Below are positions 1-7,600 of a DNA stretch of 33,927 bases, piece after piece (positions within the stretch are counted from its first letter, which is position 1; each line of letters begins with the position of its first letter). Under the pieces are notes generated by a model. The model was not told the DNA's origin. It ran no database searches and worked only from the letters and a program-made list of their open reading frames with translations. Position numbers and translations under genes: made by a program. The stretch is from Antarctobacter heliothermus. GTDB lineage: Bacteria > Pseudomonadota > Alphaproteobacteria > Rhodobacterales > Rhodobacteraceae. The stretch is taken from contig NZ_FZON01000053.1 in assembly GCF_900188425.1 (NCBI RefSeq), positions 1 through 33,927 on the forward strand, given 5' to 3'.

Positions 1-885
1 AACCCGCTGACCGCCCCCGATCTCGGGCTCGCGGATACGGCCAATCGGGCGCTGGAGTCCGCCAATCTCTATCGAGGCGCGGCCAGGGATCTTGCCGAGA
101 GCGCCCGCGCGCCACTTGAAAGCTGGCAAGCGCTGCGAGATGCGGTGCGCGGCAGCGATGAAGGTGCGGCTGATGCGCTGACCGAGACGGCTGGTGCCGC
201 CGACAGGTTGGAGACCGCCCTTGGGAATGCCGGACGCGCGGCGACCGACGCGGGAGCTGCCGCCGGGGCGGCTGCGGCTGCGGCCAAACCCGACGCAGAG
301 GCAGCGGTCACCGGCTGGCAGGCGGTGACCGCTGCGCTCTCGGACTATGCCAGCAAGGCGCGCGATATCGGCGGCGACATTGGCCAGAGCCTGGTCGGCG
401 CTTTCCAATCGGCCGAGAATGCCATCGGCGAGTTCGTAAAGACCGGCAAACTGGACTTCCGCGGTCTGGTCACATCCTTGCTGGCCGATCTCGCCAAGCT
501 GGCGGCGCGGCGGTTCATCCTCGGACCCATCGCCAATGCGCTTTCCGGCGCGCTGGGGGGTGCGGGTGGGATCTTCGCGAATGTCCTGCATGCAGGCGGC
601 ATGGTTGGGTCCGCGGGGCCCTCGCGGATGGTCCCGGCCATGGCGTTCGCCAACGCTCCCCGGATGCATTCCGGCGGCGTTGCCGGCCTACGGCATGACG
701 AGGTGCCGGCAATCCTGCAGCGCGGTGAGCGGGTGCTGTCGCGCAGTGAGACACAGAGCTACAGCGCAGGCGGCGGCGTCACTATCACCATCATGACCCG
801 TGACGCCGAAAGCTTCCGACAATCCCGCACCCAGGTCGCTGCGGATATTGCCCGGGCCGTGTCGCTCGGGCGGAGGGGCATGTAG
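1..885 (+). CDS. Phage tail tape measure protein, C-terminal part (5' truncated by window)
   Basis: The reading frame is open from base 1, with no stop before TAG at 883-885, so this is the C-terminal 294 residues of a longer protein. Tape-measure proteins set tail length and line the tail tube of siphophages. The end resembles the lambda-type tape-measure C-terminal domain: an Ala-rich helical stretch, a segment with SLVGAFQSAENAIGEFVKTG, then the Gly/Ala-rich tail with a HSGGVAGLRHDEVPAILQRG motif that is common at the end of these proteins. An internal GTG at 145 is not a credible start, because recognisable sequence continues upstream. The next gene starts on the last base of this stop, as in a translationally coupled tail operon. 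The family call is firm; the phage group is inferred. Confidence 0.85.
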   Translation, partial: NPLTAPDLGLADTANRALESANLYRGAARDLAESARAPLESWQALRDAVRGSDEGAADALTETAGAADRLETALGNAGRAATDAGAAAGAAAAAAKPDAEAAVTGWQAVTAALSDYASKARDIGGDIGQSLVGAFQSAENAIGEFVKTGKLDFRGLVTSLLADLAKLAARRFILGPIANALSGALGGAGGIFANVLHAGGMVGSAGPSRMVPAMAFANAPRMHSGGVAGLRHDEVPAILQRGERVLSRSETQSYSAGGGVTITIMTRDAESFRQSRTQVAADIARAVSLGRRGM

Positions 886-1511
886 TGGCGTTTCACGAGA
901 TCCGGTTTCCCGACAACATCAGTCGTGGCGCGCGTGGCGGGCCAGAGCGGCGTACTCAGATCGTCGAACTGGCCTCGGGCGACGAGGAACGCAACGCCAG
1001 CTGGGCGAACTCGCGCCGCCGCTACGACGTGGCCTACGGCATCCGCCGCGGGGATGATCTCGCGGCGGTCGTTGCCTTCTTCGAGGCGCGCAACGGACGG
1101 CTGCACGGCTTCCGCTTCAAGGACTGGGGCGATTTCAAATCCTGCCTGCCTTCAGGCATGCCAACGCCCAATGACCAGGTCATTGGCTCTGGCGATGGCA
1201 GCGCAACCGCGTTCCAACTGGTCAAACGCTATGTTTCCGGTGCGCAGACATGGACGCGCGCAATTTCCAAGCCAGTCGCGGGCAGTCTGCGCATCGGTTT
1301 CGACGGCACCGAACAGGCCAGCGGCTGGTCGGTCGACACAACGACAGGTGGCGTCACCTTCGGCACTGCGCCGGGCTCTGGAGTCGCCCTCACCGCAGGC
1401 TTCGAATTCGACGTGCCCGTCCGCTTCGACACGGACGTGCTCGATGTGACGCACGACCTCGAGCGACTGGGCTCGATCACCTCCATCCCTCTCCTGGAGA
1501 TCCGACGATGA
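885..1511 (+). CDS. DUF2460 phage tail protein (RcGTA gp12-like)
   Basis: This is a 208-residue protein with a GTG start that overlaps the tape-measure stop by one base. It matches the DUF2460/TIGR02217 family: an N-terminal FHEIRFPDNISRGA motif, then a region with YDVAYGIR and FRFKDWGDF, and a C-terminal FDVPVRFDTDVLDV segment. In gene transfer agents and related siphophages the family forms the distal tail ring between the tube and the baseplate hub. Its place directly after the tape measure fits that role. Its stop (TGA) overlaps the ATG of the holin-like gene. Confidence 0.9.
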   Translation: MAFHEIRFPDNISRGARGGPERRTQIVELASGDEERNASWANSRRRYDVAYGIRRGDDLAAVVAFFEARNGRLHGFRFKDWGDFKSCLPSGMPTPNDQVIGSGDGSATAFQLVKRYVSGAQTWTRAISKPVAGSLRIGFDGTEQASGWSVDTTTGGVTFGTAPGSGVALTAGFEFDVPVRFDTDVLDVTHDLERLGSITSIPLLEIRR

Positions 1512-1870
1512 ACGACACCGGCAGCTTCATGGCGGCTGTCCTGCGCGAACTTGCGGCCTCGACCGCCGTGATCCTGGCCGCCTGGGGCGCGCTTGGCGGC
1601 GCGACCAATGCGCTGACCACAAAGATGCGGCTGCGCGATGCTCTCCGGCACATTCTGCTCGGCGGCTTGATCGCTGCCGGGATGGGCAGCCTCTCCATGG
1701 CGCTGGTGACCAGCTGGCTGGATCTGCCGCCCGAGGCCATCCCGGCCGGGGGCGCCGCAGGATCCGCCGCCTATCTCGTCGGCGTCTTTGGCCCGGCCTT
1801 CATTGAAGTCATCCTCGCGCGGCTGCGCGCCGCGACAGGAGGCAACGGCGATGGGGGCAACAATGAGTGA
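1508..1870 (+). CDS. Holin-like small membrane protein
   Basis: This is a 120-residue protein whose ATG overlaps the preceding TGA (ATGA). It has a hydrophobic N-terminal segment at about residues 10-32 and further hydrophobic segments at about 47-67 and 78-100. Short charged loops separate them and the C-terminus is Gly/Asn-rich and charged. Two or three membrane spans in a protein this size, three genes before an endolysin, fit a phage holin that permeabilises the inner membrane. The assignment rests on topology and position, not on a recognised family motif. An alternative is an antiholin or a non-lytic prophage membrane protein. Confidence 0.6.
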   Translation: MNDTGSFMAAVLRELAASTAVILAAWGALGGATNALTTKMRLRDALRHILLGGLIAAGMGSLSMALVTSWLDLPPEAIPAGGAAGSAAYLVGVFGPAFIEVILARLRAATGGNGDGGNNE

Positions 1871-1994
1871 GCTCCTCCGCCTTGCGCGGTTCCTCCGCTG
1901 CGTGCCTGTCGATGCCCGGCAGACCTTCATTCACCGCCTGCGCATCGGCCTGGCCGTCGCAGCGCTGATCCTGATCCTTTCTCAACTGGGATAA
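1863..1994 (+). CDS. Small single-span membrane protein in lysis cassette
   Basis: This 43-residue ORF starts at ATG 1863, inside the end of the preceding gene (8-base overlap), and ends four bases before the endolysin. The first 26 residues are basic and amphipathic. Residues about 27-41 (IGLAVAALILILSQL) form one membrane span. The overlap with the upstream gene and the tight spacing to the endolysin support translation. Its role is unknown; a pinholin, antiholin or lysis regulator is possible from position alone. Confidence 0.5.
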   Translation: MSELLRLARFLRCVPVDARQTFIHRLRIGLAVAALILILSQLG

Positions 1995-1998
1995 ATCC

Positions 1999-2685
1999 AT
2001 GCAGATGACAGACCGGGGCCTGCTGGCCCTCACCCGGCACGAGGGTATCGTGCCGGGACCCTACCTTGATGTCGTAAACGTCTGGACCTTCGGCGTCGGC
2101 CATACGGCTGCGGCCGGTCCCCCCGATCCGGCCAAGATGCCCCGTGGCATGCCAGCAGACCTTGAAGCCGGACTCCGCGAGGCGTTCCAGATCTTCCGCG
2201 CGGATCTGGCACGTTACGAGGCTGACGTCCGGCGCGCGGTGAAGGTGCCCCTCGCCCCGCATGAGTTCGATGCGCTGGTCTCGTTTCACTACAATACCGG
2301 CGGCATCGCCCGTGCCATGCTGACGCAGCATCTGAATGCGGGCAACCGGGCTGCGACAGCCAGCGCCTTCCTGAACTGGCGCAAGCCCGCCGCGATCATC
2401 CCGCGCAGGGAAGCCGAACGCGACCTCTTCCGGGATGGCCGCTATCCGGCTGGGTCGATCCCGGTCTGGTCGGTCGACAGACACGGTCGGGTGGATTTCT
2501 CCCGTCCAATCCGACGGCTGACCGAGACCGAGGCGCTGGCGCTCTTGCGCCCAGAACGGGCGGTTTCTTCAGAGTCCAAACCCGCCGCGCCATCGGCATC
2601 GGCATCGGCATCGGCATCCAAAGATAAGCCCAACTGGCTCACCCGCCTGATGCGTTTCTTCTCAACCCTGAAGCAGAAGGCCTGA
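1999..2685 (+). CDS. Phage endolysin, GH24 lysozyme (muramidase)
   Basis: This is a 228-residue protein. Residues E15, D24 and T30 have the same spacing (9 and 6 residues) as the catalytic E11-D20-T26 triad of T4 lysozyme, within HEGIVPGPYLDVVNVWTFGVGH. Downstream are the family-like LVSFHYNTGG and FLNW motifs. The enzyme would cleave the MurNAc-GlcNAc bond of peptidoglycan at lysis. After about residue 185 the sequence becomes a low-complexity Ser-Ala linker (residues about 197-208) encoded by a hexamer repeat. A basic, amphipathic C-terminal tail follows, which may bind membrane or wall. There is no obvious N-terminal signal anchor, so export probably depends on the holin. Confidence 0.88.
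   Translation: MQMTDRGLLALTRHEGIVPGPYLDVVNVWTFGVGHTAAAGPPDPAKMPRGMPADLEAGLREAFQIFRADLARYEADVRRAVKVPLAPHEFDALVSFHYNTGGIARAMLTQHLNAGNRAATASAFLNWRKPAAIIPRREAERDLFRDGRYPAGSIPVWSVDRHGRVDFSRPIRRLTETEALALLRPERAVSSESKPAAPSASASASASKDKPNWLTRLMRFFSTLKQKA
2591..2618 (+). repeat. Hexamer tandem repeat (catcgg) inside endolysin gene
   Basis: Four copies of catcgg plus a partial copy (catc) lie in frame and encode alternating Ser and Ala in the linker between the catalytic domain and the C-terminal tail. The unit is a multiple of three, so slippage would change linker length without a frameshift. Confidence 0.85.
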
Positions 2686-2688
2686 CCC

Positions 2689-2919
2689 ATGCGCTACATC
2701 CGACCCAACTCCCTGACCTGGTGGGCGGGGGTACTCGCTGTCCTGACCGGCGTTGCCGCCGCGGCACTCCCCGCCACCGGCGCCTTCAGCGAGCTCGCCC
2801 GGCTTGTCGCTCTGATGGCGGGCTCAGGCGATGCCTCCCCGGCCGGGCTGATCTTTCTGGGTCTCGGCCTGATCGGCCTGCGCGATCGGATCGAACGGGG
2901 GTTCCGAGGGGATGGCTGA
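2689..2919 (+). CDS. Small two-span prophage membrane protein
   Basis: This 76-residue ORF starts three bases after the endolysin stop. It has hydrophobic segments at about residues 12-29 and 50-65 joined by a short loop, and an RDRIERG C-terminus. It lies between the endolysin and the spanin pair, so it probably belongs to the lysis module. It could be a second holin or antiholin. No family motif was recognised. Confidence 0.6.
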   Translation: MRYIRPNSLTWWAGVLAVLTGVAAAALPATGAFSELARLVALMAGSGDASPAGLIFLGLGLIGLRDRIERGFRGDG

Positions 2920-3142
2920 CCTGGTCACGGGTCTGATGGCCCTCGCCACCCTGATTGCGGGTCTGGCCATACTGCTCTGGCGAGCAAAAGGCCGGGGCGT
3001 CGCCGAAGAACAAACACGTCAGGCGCTGCGGGACCGCGACGACGCAGAAGCAACCAAACGGAGGATGAAAGATGCAACGGCTGATCTGGGCAGTGATCCC
3101 AATGTGCTGCGCGACTGGCTGCGCACCCGTGGCCGTGAGTGA
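2912..3142 (+). CDS. Candidate inner-membrane spanin (i-spanin, Rz-like)
   Basis: This 76-residue ORF overlaps the preceding gene by eight bases. One membrane span lies at about residues 5-23 (LVTGLMALATLIAGLAILLW). A strongly charged, helix-forming region rich in Glu, Arg, Lys and Asp follows, which would lie in the periplasm. This is the layout of a short i-spanin. A lipoprotein ORF (3072-3281) begins inside its 3' end in another frame, the typical embedded or overlapping spanin arrangement. Spanins fuse the inner and outer membranes in the last step of Gram-negative phage lysis. The call is based on architecture; sequence conservation among spanins is very low. Confidence 0.6.
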   Translation: MADLVTGLMALATLIAGLAILLWRAKGRGVAEEQTRQALRDRDDAEATKRRMKDATADLGSDPNVLRDWLRTRGRE

Positions 3143-3281
3143 ACCCGCGCTTTGTGCTGGACTGGCGCGCGCCGTGACAACCCACGCCGCAGCGCTCGCT
3201 GATGACGGTGGACCGCGCTCGGTCACAACCGGCGCGCGTCTGATCCGCCTGATCGATGCCGGTTGCGGGTGGCCGCAATGA
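3072..3281 (+). CDS. Candidate outer-membrane lipoprotein spanin (o-spanin, Rz1-like)
   Basis: This is a 69-residue ORF in a different frame from the i-spanin candidate, overlapping its last 71 bases. A strong Shine-Dalgarno sequence (GGAGG at 3059-3063) sits eight bases before the ATG. The N-terminus is a lipoprotein signal: basic MQR, a hydrophobic stretch, then ATGC with C17 as the likely lipidated cysteine. The mature part is about 50 residues. Small outer-membrane lipoproteins paired with a single-span inner-membrane protein are the hallmark of two-component spanins. The stop overlaps the ATG of the hub gene. Confidence 0.6.
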   Translation: MQRLIWAVIPMCCATGCAPVAVSEPALCAGLARAVTTHAAALADDGGPRSVTTGARLIRLIDAGCGWPQ

Positions 3282-4162
3282 AGTCCCTCGACCCGACGTT
3301 TCAGGCCCATCTCGACGAGGGAACAACCACACTCTGCTGGTGCTGGCGCATCCTGCGCGCCGATGGCATGAGCCTTGGCTTTACCGATCATGATCTGGCA
3401 CTCGACTTTGACGGCACCGGCTTTGAGCCCGAAAGCGGGCTGACAGCCTCCGAGATCCGTTCAGGCACTGACCTCTCCGTAGATGCTCAGGACGCCGAAG
3501 GCGTGCTGAGTTCCGACAGGATCACCGAGATCGATATCCTCGACGGGCGCTGGGACAATGCAGAGGTCGAGGTCTGGCGGGTGAACTGGGTTGACCCGGG
3601 CCAGCGGGCCCTGTTGCGGCGCGGCGCCATCGGCCAGATCCGGCGCGGACGGCTGGCCTTTGTGGCCGAAGTGCGCTCGCTTGCCCATGTGCTGGGCCAG
3701 ACGGTGGGACGGACGTTTCAGGCGAGTTGCGATGCAGCGCTTGGGGATTTCCGCTGTGGCGTCGGTCTCGAAGACCCCGCCTTCAAGGGAACCGGTTCTG
3801 TCGTGACCATCTTGCGAGACCGAGCTGTTCGCGTCTCCGGTCTGACAGGATTTGCCGCTGGCTGGTTTGCGCATGGCACCCTCGAATGGACCAGCGGTGC
3901 CAATGCGGGACGGATCGCGGAGGTGCTGGGCCATGACGCCACGGACGGAATCGCAATCCTAACCCTGCTCGAAGCACCGGTGCGCGAGATCGCCGAGAGC
4001 GACGCCATCACCATCCGCGCGGGTTGCGACAAGCGGATCGAGACCTGCGGGGCGAAGTTTGCCAACACCGCCAATTTCCGCGGTTTCCCACACATCCCCG
4101 GTCAGGATGCTGTGCTCCGCTACGCGACGAAAGATGGCGGGCATGAGGGAGCCGTGCTGTGA
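3278..4162 (+). CDS. DUF2163 tail hub protein (RcGTA gp13-like)
   Basis: This 294-residue protein belongs to the DUF2163/TIGR02218 family. ATG 3278 is chosen over an upstream TTG because it overlaps the previous stop (ATGA) and gives the usual family start MKSLDPTFQAHL. The conserved cysteines C151, C160, C250 and C257 (motifs CDAALGDFRC and CDKRIETC) are all present. In the RcGTA tail such a cysteine cluster has been linked to an iron-sulfur site in the hub, recalled here and not checked. The end GFPHIPGQDAVLRYA is typical. Its GTG-overlap coupling to the NlpC gene matches the usual gp13-gp14 order. Confidence 0.9.
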   Translation: MKSLDPTFQAHLDEGTTTLCWCWRILRADGMSLGFTDHDLALDFDGTGFEPESGLTASEIRSGTDLSVDAQDAEGVLSSDRITEIDILDGRWDNAEVEVWRVNWVDPGQRALLRRGAIGQIRRGRLAFVAEVRSLAHVLGQTVGRTFQASCDAALGDFRCGVGLEDPAFKGTGSVVTILRDRAVRVSGLTGFAAGWFAHGTLEWTSGANAGRIAEVLGHDATDGIAILTLLEAPVREIAESDAITIRAGCDKRIETCGAKFANTANFRGFPHIPGQDAVLRYATKDGGHEGAVL

Positions 4163-4653
4163 ACGTCGTTTCCAGCGGAAACGACGCGCGGCAGTGCATC
4201 GCATCGCGATGCATGAGAGCAAGCACCGATCCCCAACGCGTCATCGCCGTGGCCCGTTCCTGGCTGGGCACGCCCTATCACGATCAGGCCAGCCTGCGCG
4301 GCGTCGGCTGCGACTGCCTCGGCCTAGCCCGCGGCATCTGGCGGGAGATCGTCGGCCAGGAGCCGTTTCAGATCCCACCTTATAGCCGGGACTGGGGCGA
4401 GACAGGGCCTCGAGAGGTCCTAGCCGAGGGCGCGCGGCGCATGATGATCGAGGTTCCGCGTGCCGAAGCTGGACCCAGTGCGCTGGTCCTGTTCCGCATG
4501 ACCCCGCGCGCCATCGCAAAACACGTCGGGATCCTGACCGGGCCCGACACGTTCCTCCACGCCTATGAGCGCCTCGGCGTCATCGAGGAGCCGCTGACAC
4601 CCACCTGGCGGCGGCGCATCGCCTTTGCCTTCCTCTTTCCGGATCGGACCTGA
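4159..4653 (+). CDS. NlpC/P60 cell-wall peptidase of tail tip (RcGTA gp14-like)
   Basis: This 164-residue protein starts at a GTG overlapping the DUF2163 stop (GTGA). It matches the TIGR02219 phage NlpC/P60 family: GTPYHDQASLRGVGCDCLGLARG carries the likely nucleophile C53 next to D52, and KHVGI carries the catalytic H122. The enzyme would cleave peptide bridges of peptidoglycan during DNA entry. Family members I know begin close to the PQRVIAVAR segment. Here about 20 extra residues (from the GTG to about residue 20) are encoded by palindromic DNA. An alternative start is ATG 4213, which lacks a clear ribosome-binding site. Confidence 0.87.
   Translation: MNVVSSGNDARQCIASRCMRASTDPQRVIAVARSWLGTPYHDQASLRGVGCDCLGLARGIWREIVGQEPFQIPPYSRDWGETGPREVLAEGARRMMIEVPRAEAGPSALVLFRMTPRAIAKHVGILTGPDTFLHAYERLGVIEEPLTPTWRRRIAFAFLFPDRT
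4164..4212 (+). repeat. Two palindromes at the 5' end of the NlpC/P60 gene
   Basis: A perfect inverted repeat with 10-base arms and a 3-base loop covers 4164-4186 (left arm CGTCGTTTCC, right arm GGAAACGACG). A second perfect 12-base palindrome, GCATCGCGATGC, covers 4201-4212 and is preceded by a partial copy (GCATCGC). Both fall just after the GTG start, where a hairpin could hinder or tune translation of the peptidase. Confidence 0.75.
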
Positions 4654-4656
4654 CTT

Positions 4657-7600
4657 ATGGCCACGCTTGTTCTCGGAGCCGTTGGCTCGGCCATTGGCGG
4701 CAGCATTGGCGGGGCAATCTTCGGGGTCAGCGCCGCTACGATCGGCGGTTTTGTCGGCTCGACCCTCGGCTCGGCGGTCGACAGCTGGATCGTCTCCTCG
4801 CTCACCCCGGCCCAGAGGATCGAAGGCGCGCGGCTGGACACGTTGCGCATCACCTCCTCGACCGAGGGCGCGGTCATCCCGCGGCTTTACGGGCGCATGC
4901 GCATCGGTGGCAATATCATCTGGGCCACGGATTTCCGCGAGCGCAAGAAGACCTCCACCCAAGGTGGCGGCAAGGGCGGTGGTGGACCCAAGGTCAAGAC
5001 CACCGAGTATCTCTACTATGCTTCCTTTGCCGTTGCCCTCTGCGAAGGTCCCATCACCGGCATTGGCCGCATCTGGGCCGACGGCAAGCTCCTGGATACC
5101 TCCGGCCTGACCTGGCGCTGGTATCCCGGTGACGAGATCCAGACGGCAGATCCCTTCATCACTGCGACTATGGGGGCCGAGAACACACCGGCCTATCGCG
5201 GCACCGCCTATGTCTTGTTCGAGGACCTACCGCTGGCAAACTTCGGCAACCGCCTGCCGCAACTGTCCTTCGAGGTCTTCCGCCCCCTTGGCGGCGAGGA
5301 CAGCGCAGAGAGCCTGATCCGGGCCGTCACGCTGATCCCCTCGGCGGGAGAATTCGTCTACGCCACCACGCCGATCCGCAAGGGAGCGCTCGGCACAACC
5401 CGGTCCGAGAATGTCCATGCCCGGGCCGACGCCTCGGATCTCACCGTCGCGCTGGACCAGTTGCAGGCAGCCTTGCCCAATCTGGAAAGCGTCAGCCTGG
5501 TCATTGCCTGGTTCGGGGACGATCTGCGGGCGGGGTATTGCAATATCCGGCCTTGTGTCGAGACCGGGGAGAAGACCACCACCCCGCAGGCCTGGCGGGT
5601 GAACGGGCTGGACCGCGCCAATGCCCCGCTTGTCAGCCGCGATGCGCAGGACCGCCCGGTCTTTGGCGGCACGCCGGCGGATTTCTCCGTTGTCGAGGCA
5701 ATCCGCGAGATCAAGGCGCGCGGCTGGCGCGTCACCTTCTATCCTTTCCTGCTGATGGATGTGCCATCGGGCAACACGCTGCCGACCCCCTATTCCGACG
5801 ACGCATCCGCCATCGGCCAGCCCGCGCTTCCCTGGCGCGGCCGGATCACCTGTGCACCTGCGGCCGGGTTTGCTGGAACGGTCGACCTGACCGCAGCGGC
5901 GGCCGCCCAGGTCGCGGCCCTGTTCGGCGCGGCCATGCCATCGGATTTCACCGTATCGGGCGAGGATGTCGCCTGGACCGGCAGCGCAGACTGGGGGCTG
6001 CGTCGCATGATCCTGCACTATGCAAATCTCTGCGCCGCCGCAGGCGGGGTCGATGCCTTCCTCATCGGCTCCGAGATGCGTGGGCTGACCACCATCCGCG
6101 CAGAGAACGACACCTTCCCGGCGGTGCAGGCTTTCCGGGATCTGGCGGCCGACGTGCGCGGCGTTCTCGGATCCACTTCCCGCATCAGCTATGCCGCCGA
6201 TTGGTCAGAGTATTTCGGCCATCATGTCACCGAGGCAGGGGACACAGCGTCCAGCGATTTCTCCGGCATCACTCTCAGCACCCCGATCCTGGCCGGTGAC
6301 TACAAGGTATATGTCCCCCAACTGGTGCCGGACTTCACCTCCGGCTGGCGGCTGCATGTCTATTCCGGCGGCCCATCCATCGATCTCGCCGACCTGTCGC
6401 TTGGCAGCAGCCTTTCGCAGACCGGACGTGACTCCAAGGCAATCTATTACGCCATTCACGATCTCTGGATCGGCGATGTCCCCCTCGGCACCGAACTGAC
6501 CTACACCGACATCATGACCATCCAGCAGGGCAGTTCCATCGGTCCCTGCAATGACATCCTCACCCTTTACGGTCTCACCCAGGCCAAGATCGACAGCGTC
6601 TTACCGGACGGGCTGCGCATGGCAAGCTTTGCAAGTGTGATCGCCTCACGCAACCTCATTGAATCCGATCCCGGAGATCACCCCCGGTCTTTGAGCTACA
6701 CGCGCACGGATGCAAACGTCGTCGGCTTGCGGATCGTGCTTCAACTGGAAGAGCCCTATTACTCGGGCAATTTCGACAAACTGGTCAGCTACAGCGCGCC
6801 CGTGCTGCCGCTGGCCAGCTCCGAGCCGGTCACAAGCGTCTTTTTTCATCTCGACCCGCTCTGGGCCGATCCAGAGATCGATTTTATCGGCATCGACAAT
6901 TACATGCCGCTCTCCGATTGGCGTGACGGGTCGGCCCATCTGGACGCAGGCAATGGCTGGCCGTCGATCTACGATCGCGCCTATCTGCACGCCAATATCG
7001 AAGGTGGTGAAGGGTTCGACTGGTTTTATGCCTCGGGTGCCGACCGGACAGGCCAGATCCGCACGCCTGTCGAGGACGGCTCTGAAGGCAAGCCCTGGGT
7101 GTTTCGGTATAAGGACCTGAACGCCTGGTGGTCAAATCTGCATTTTGACCGACCCGGTGGGGTGGAAAGTGCCTCACCCACAGCCTGGATCCCGCAATCC
7201 AAACCCATCGTCTTCACCGAATGCGGCTGCCCCGCCATCGACCGGGGCACCAATCAGCCCAACGTCTTCTTCGATCCCAAATCCTCGGAAAGTGCCGCGC
7301 CTTACTTCTCGCGCGGTTGGCGCGACGATGCGATCCAGCGGGCGTATTACGAAGCCCTTCTGACCTATTGGGGGGAAGCCGCAAACAACCCGGTGTCCAC
7401 AATCTACAGCGCACCGATGATCGATCTGCCTGATTGCGCCGCCTGGACCTGGGACGCGCGGCCCTATCCGCATTTCCCCGCACTCACCGAGATCTGGACC
7501 GATGGGCCAAACTGGCAGCGAGGCCATTGGTTGACCGGGCGGATGGGCGGCGGGTCGCTGGCCGCCCTGGTCCGGGACCTCTGTCTGCGCGCCGGCCTTC

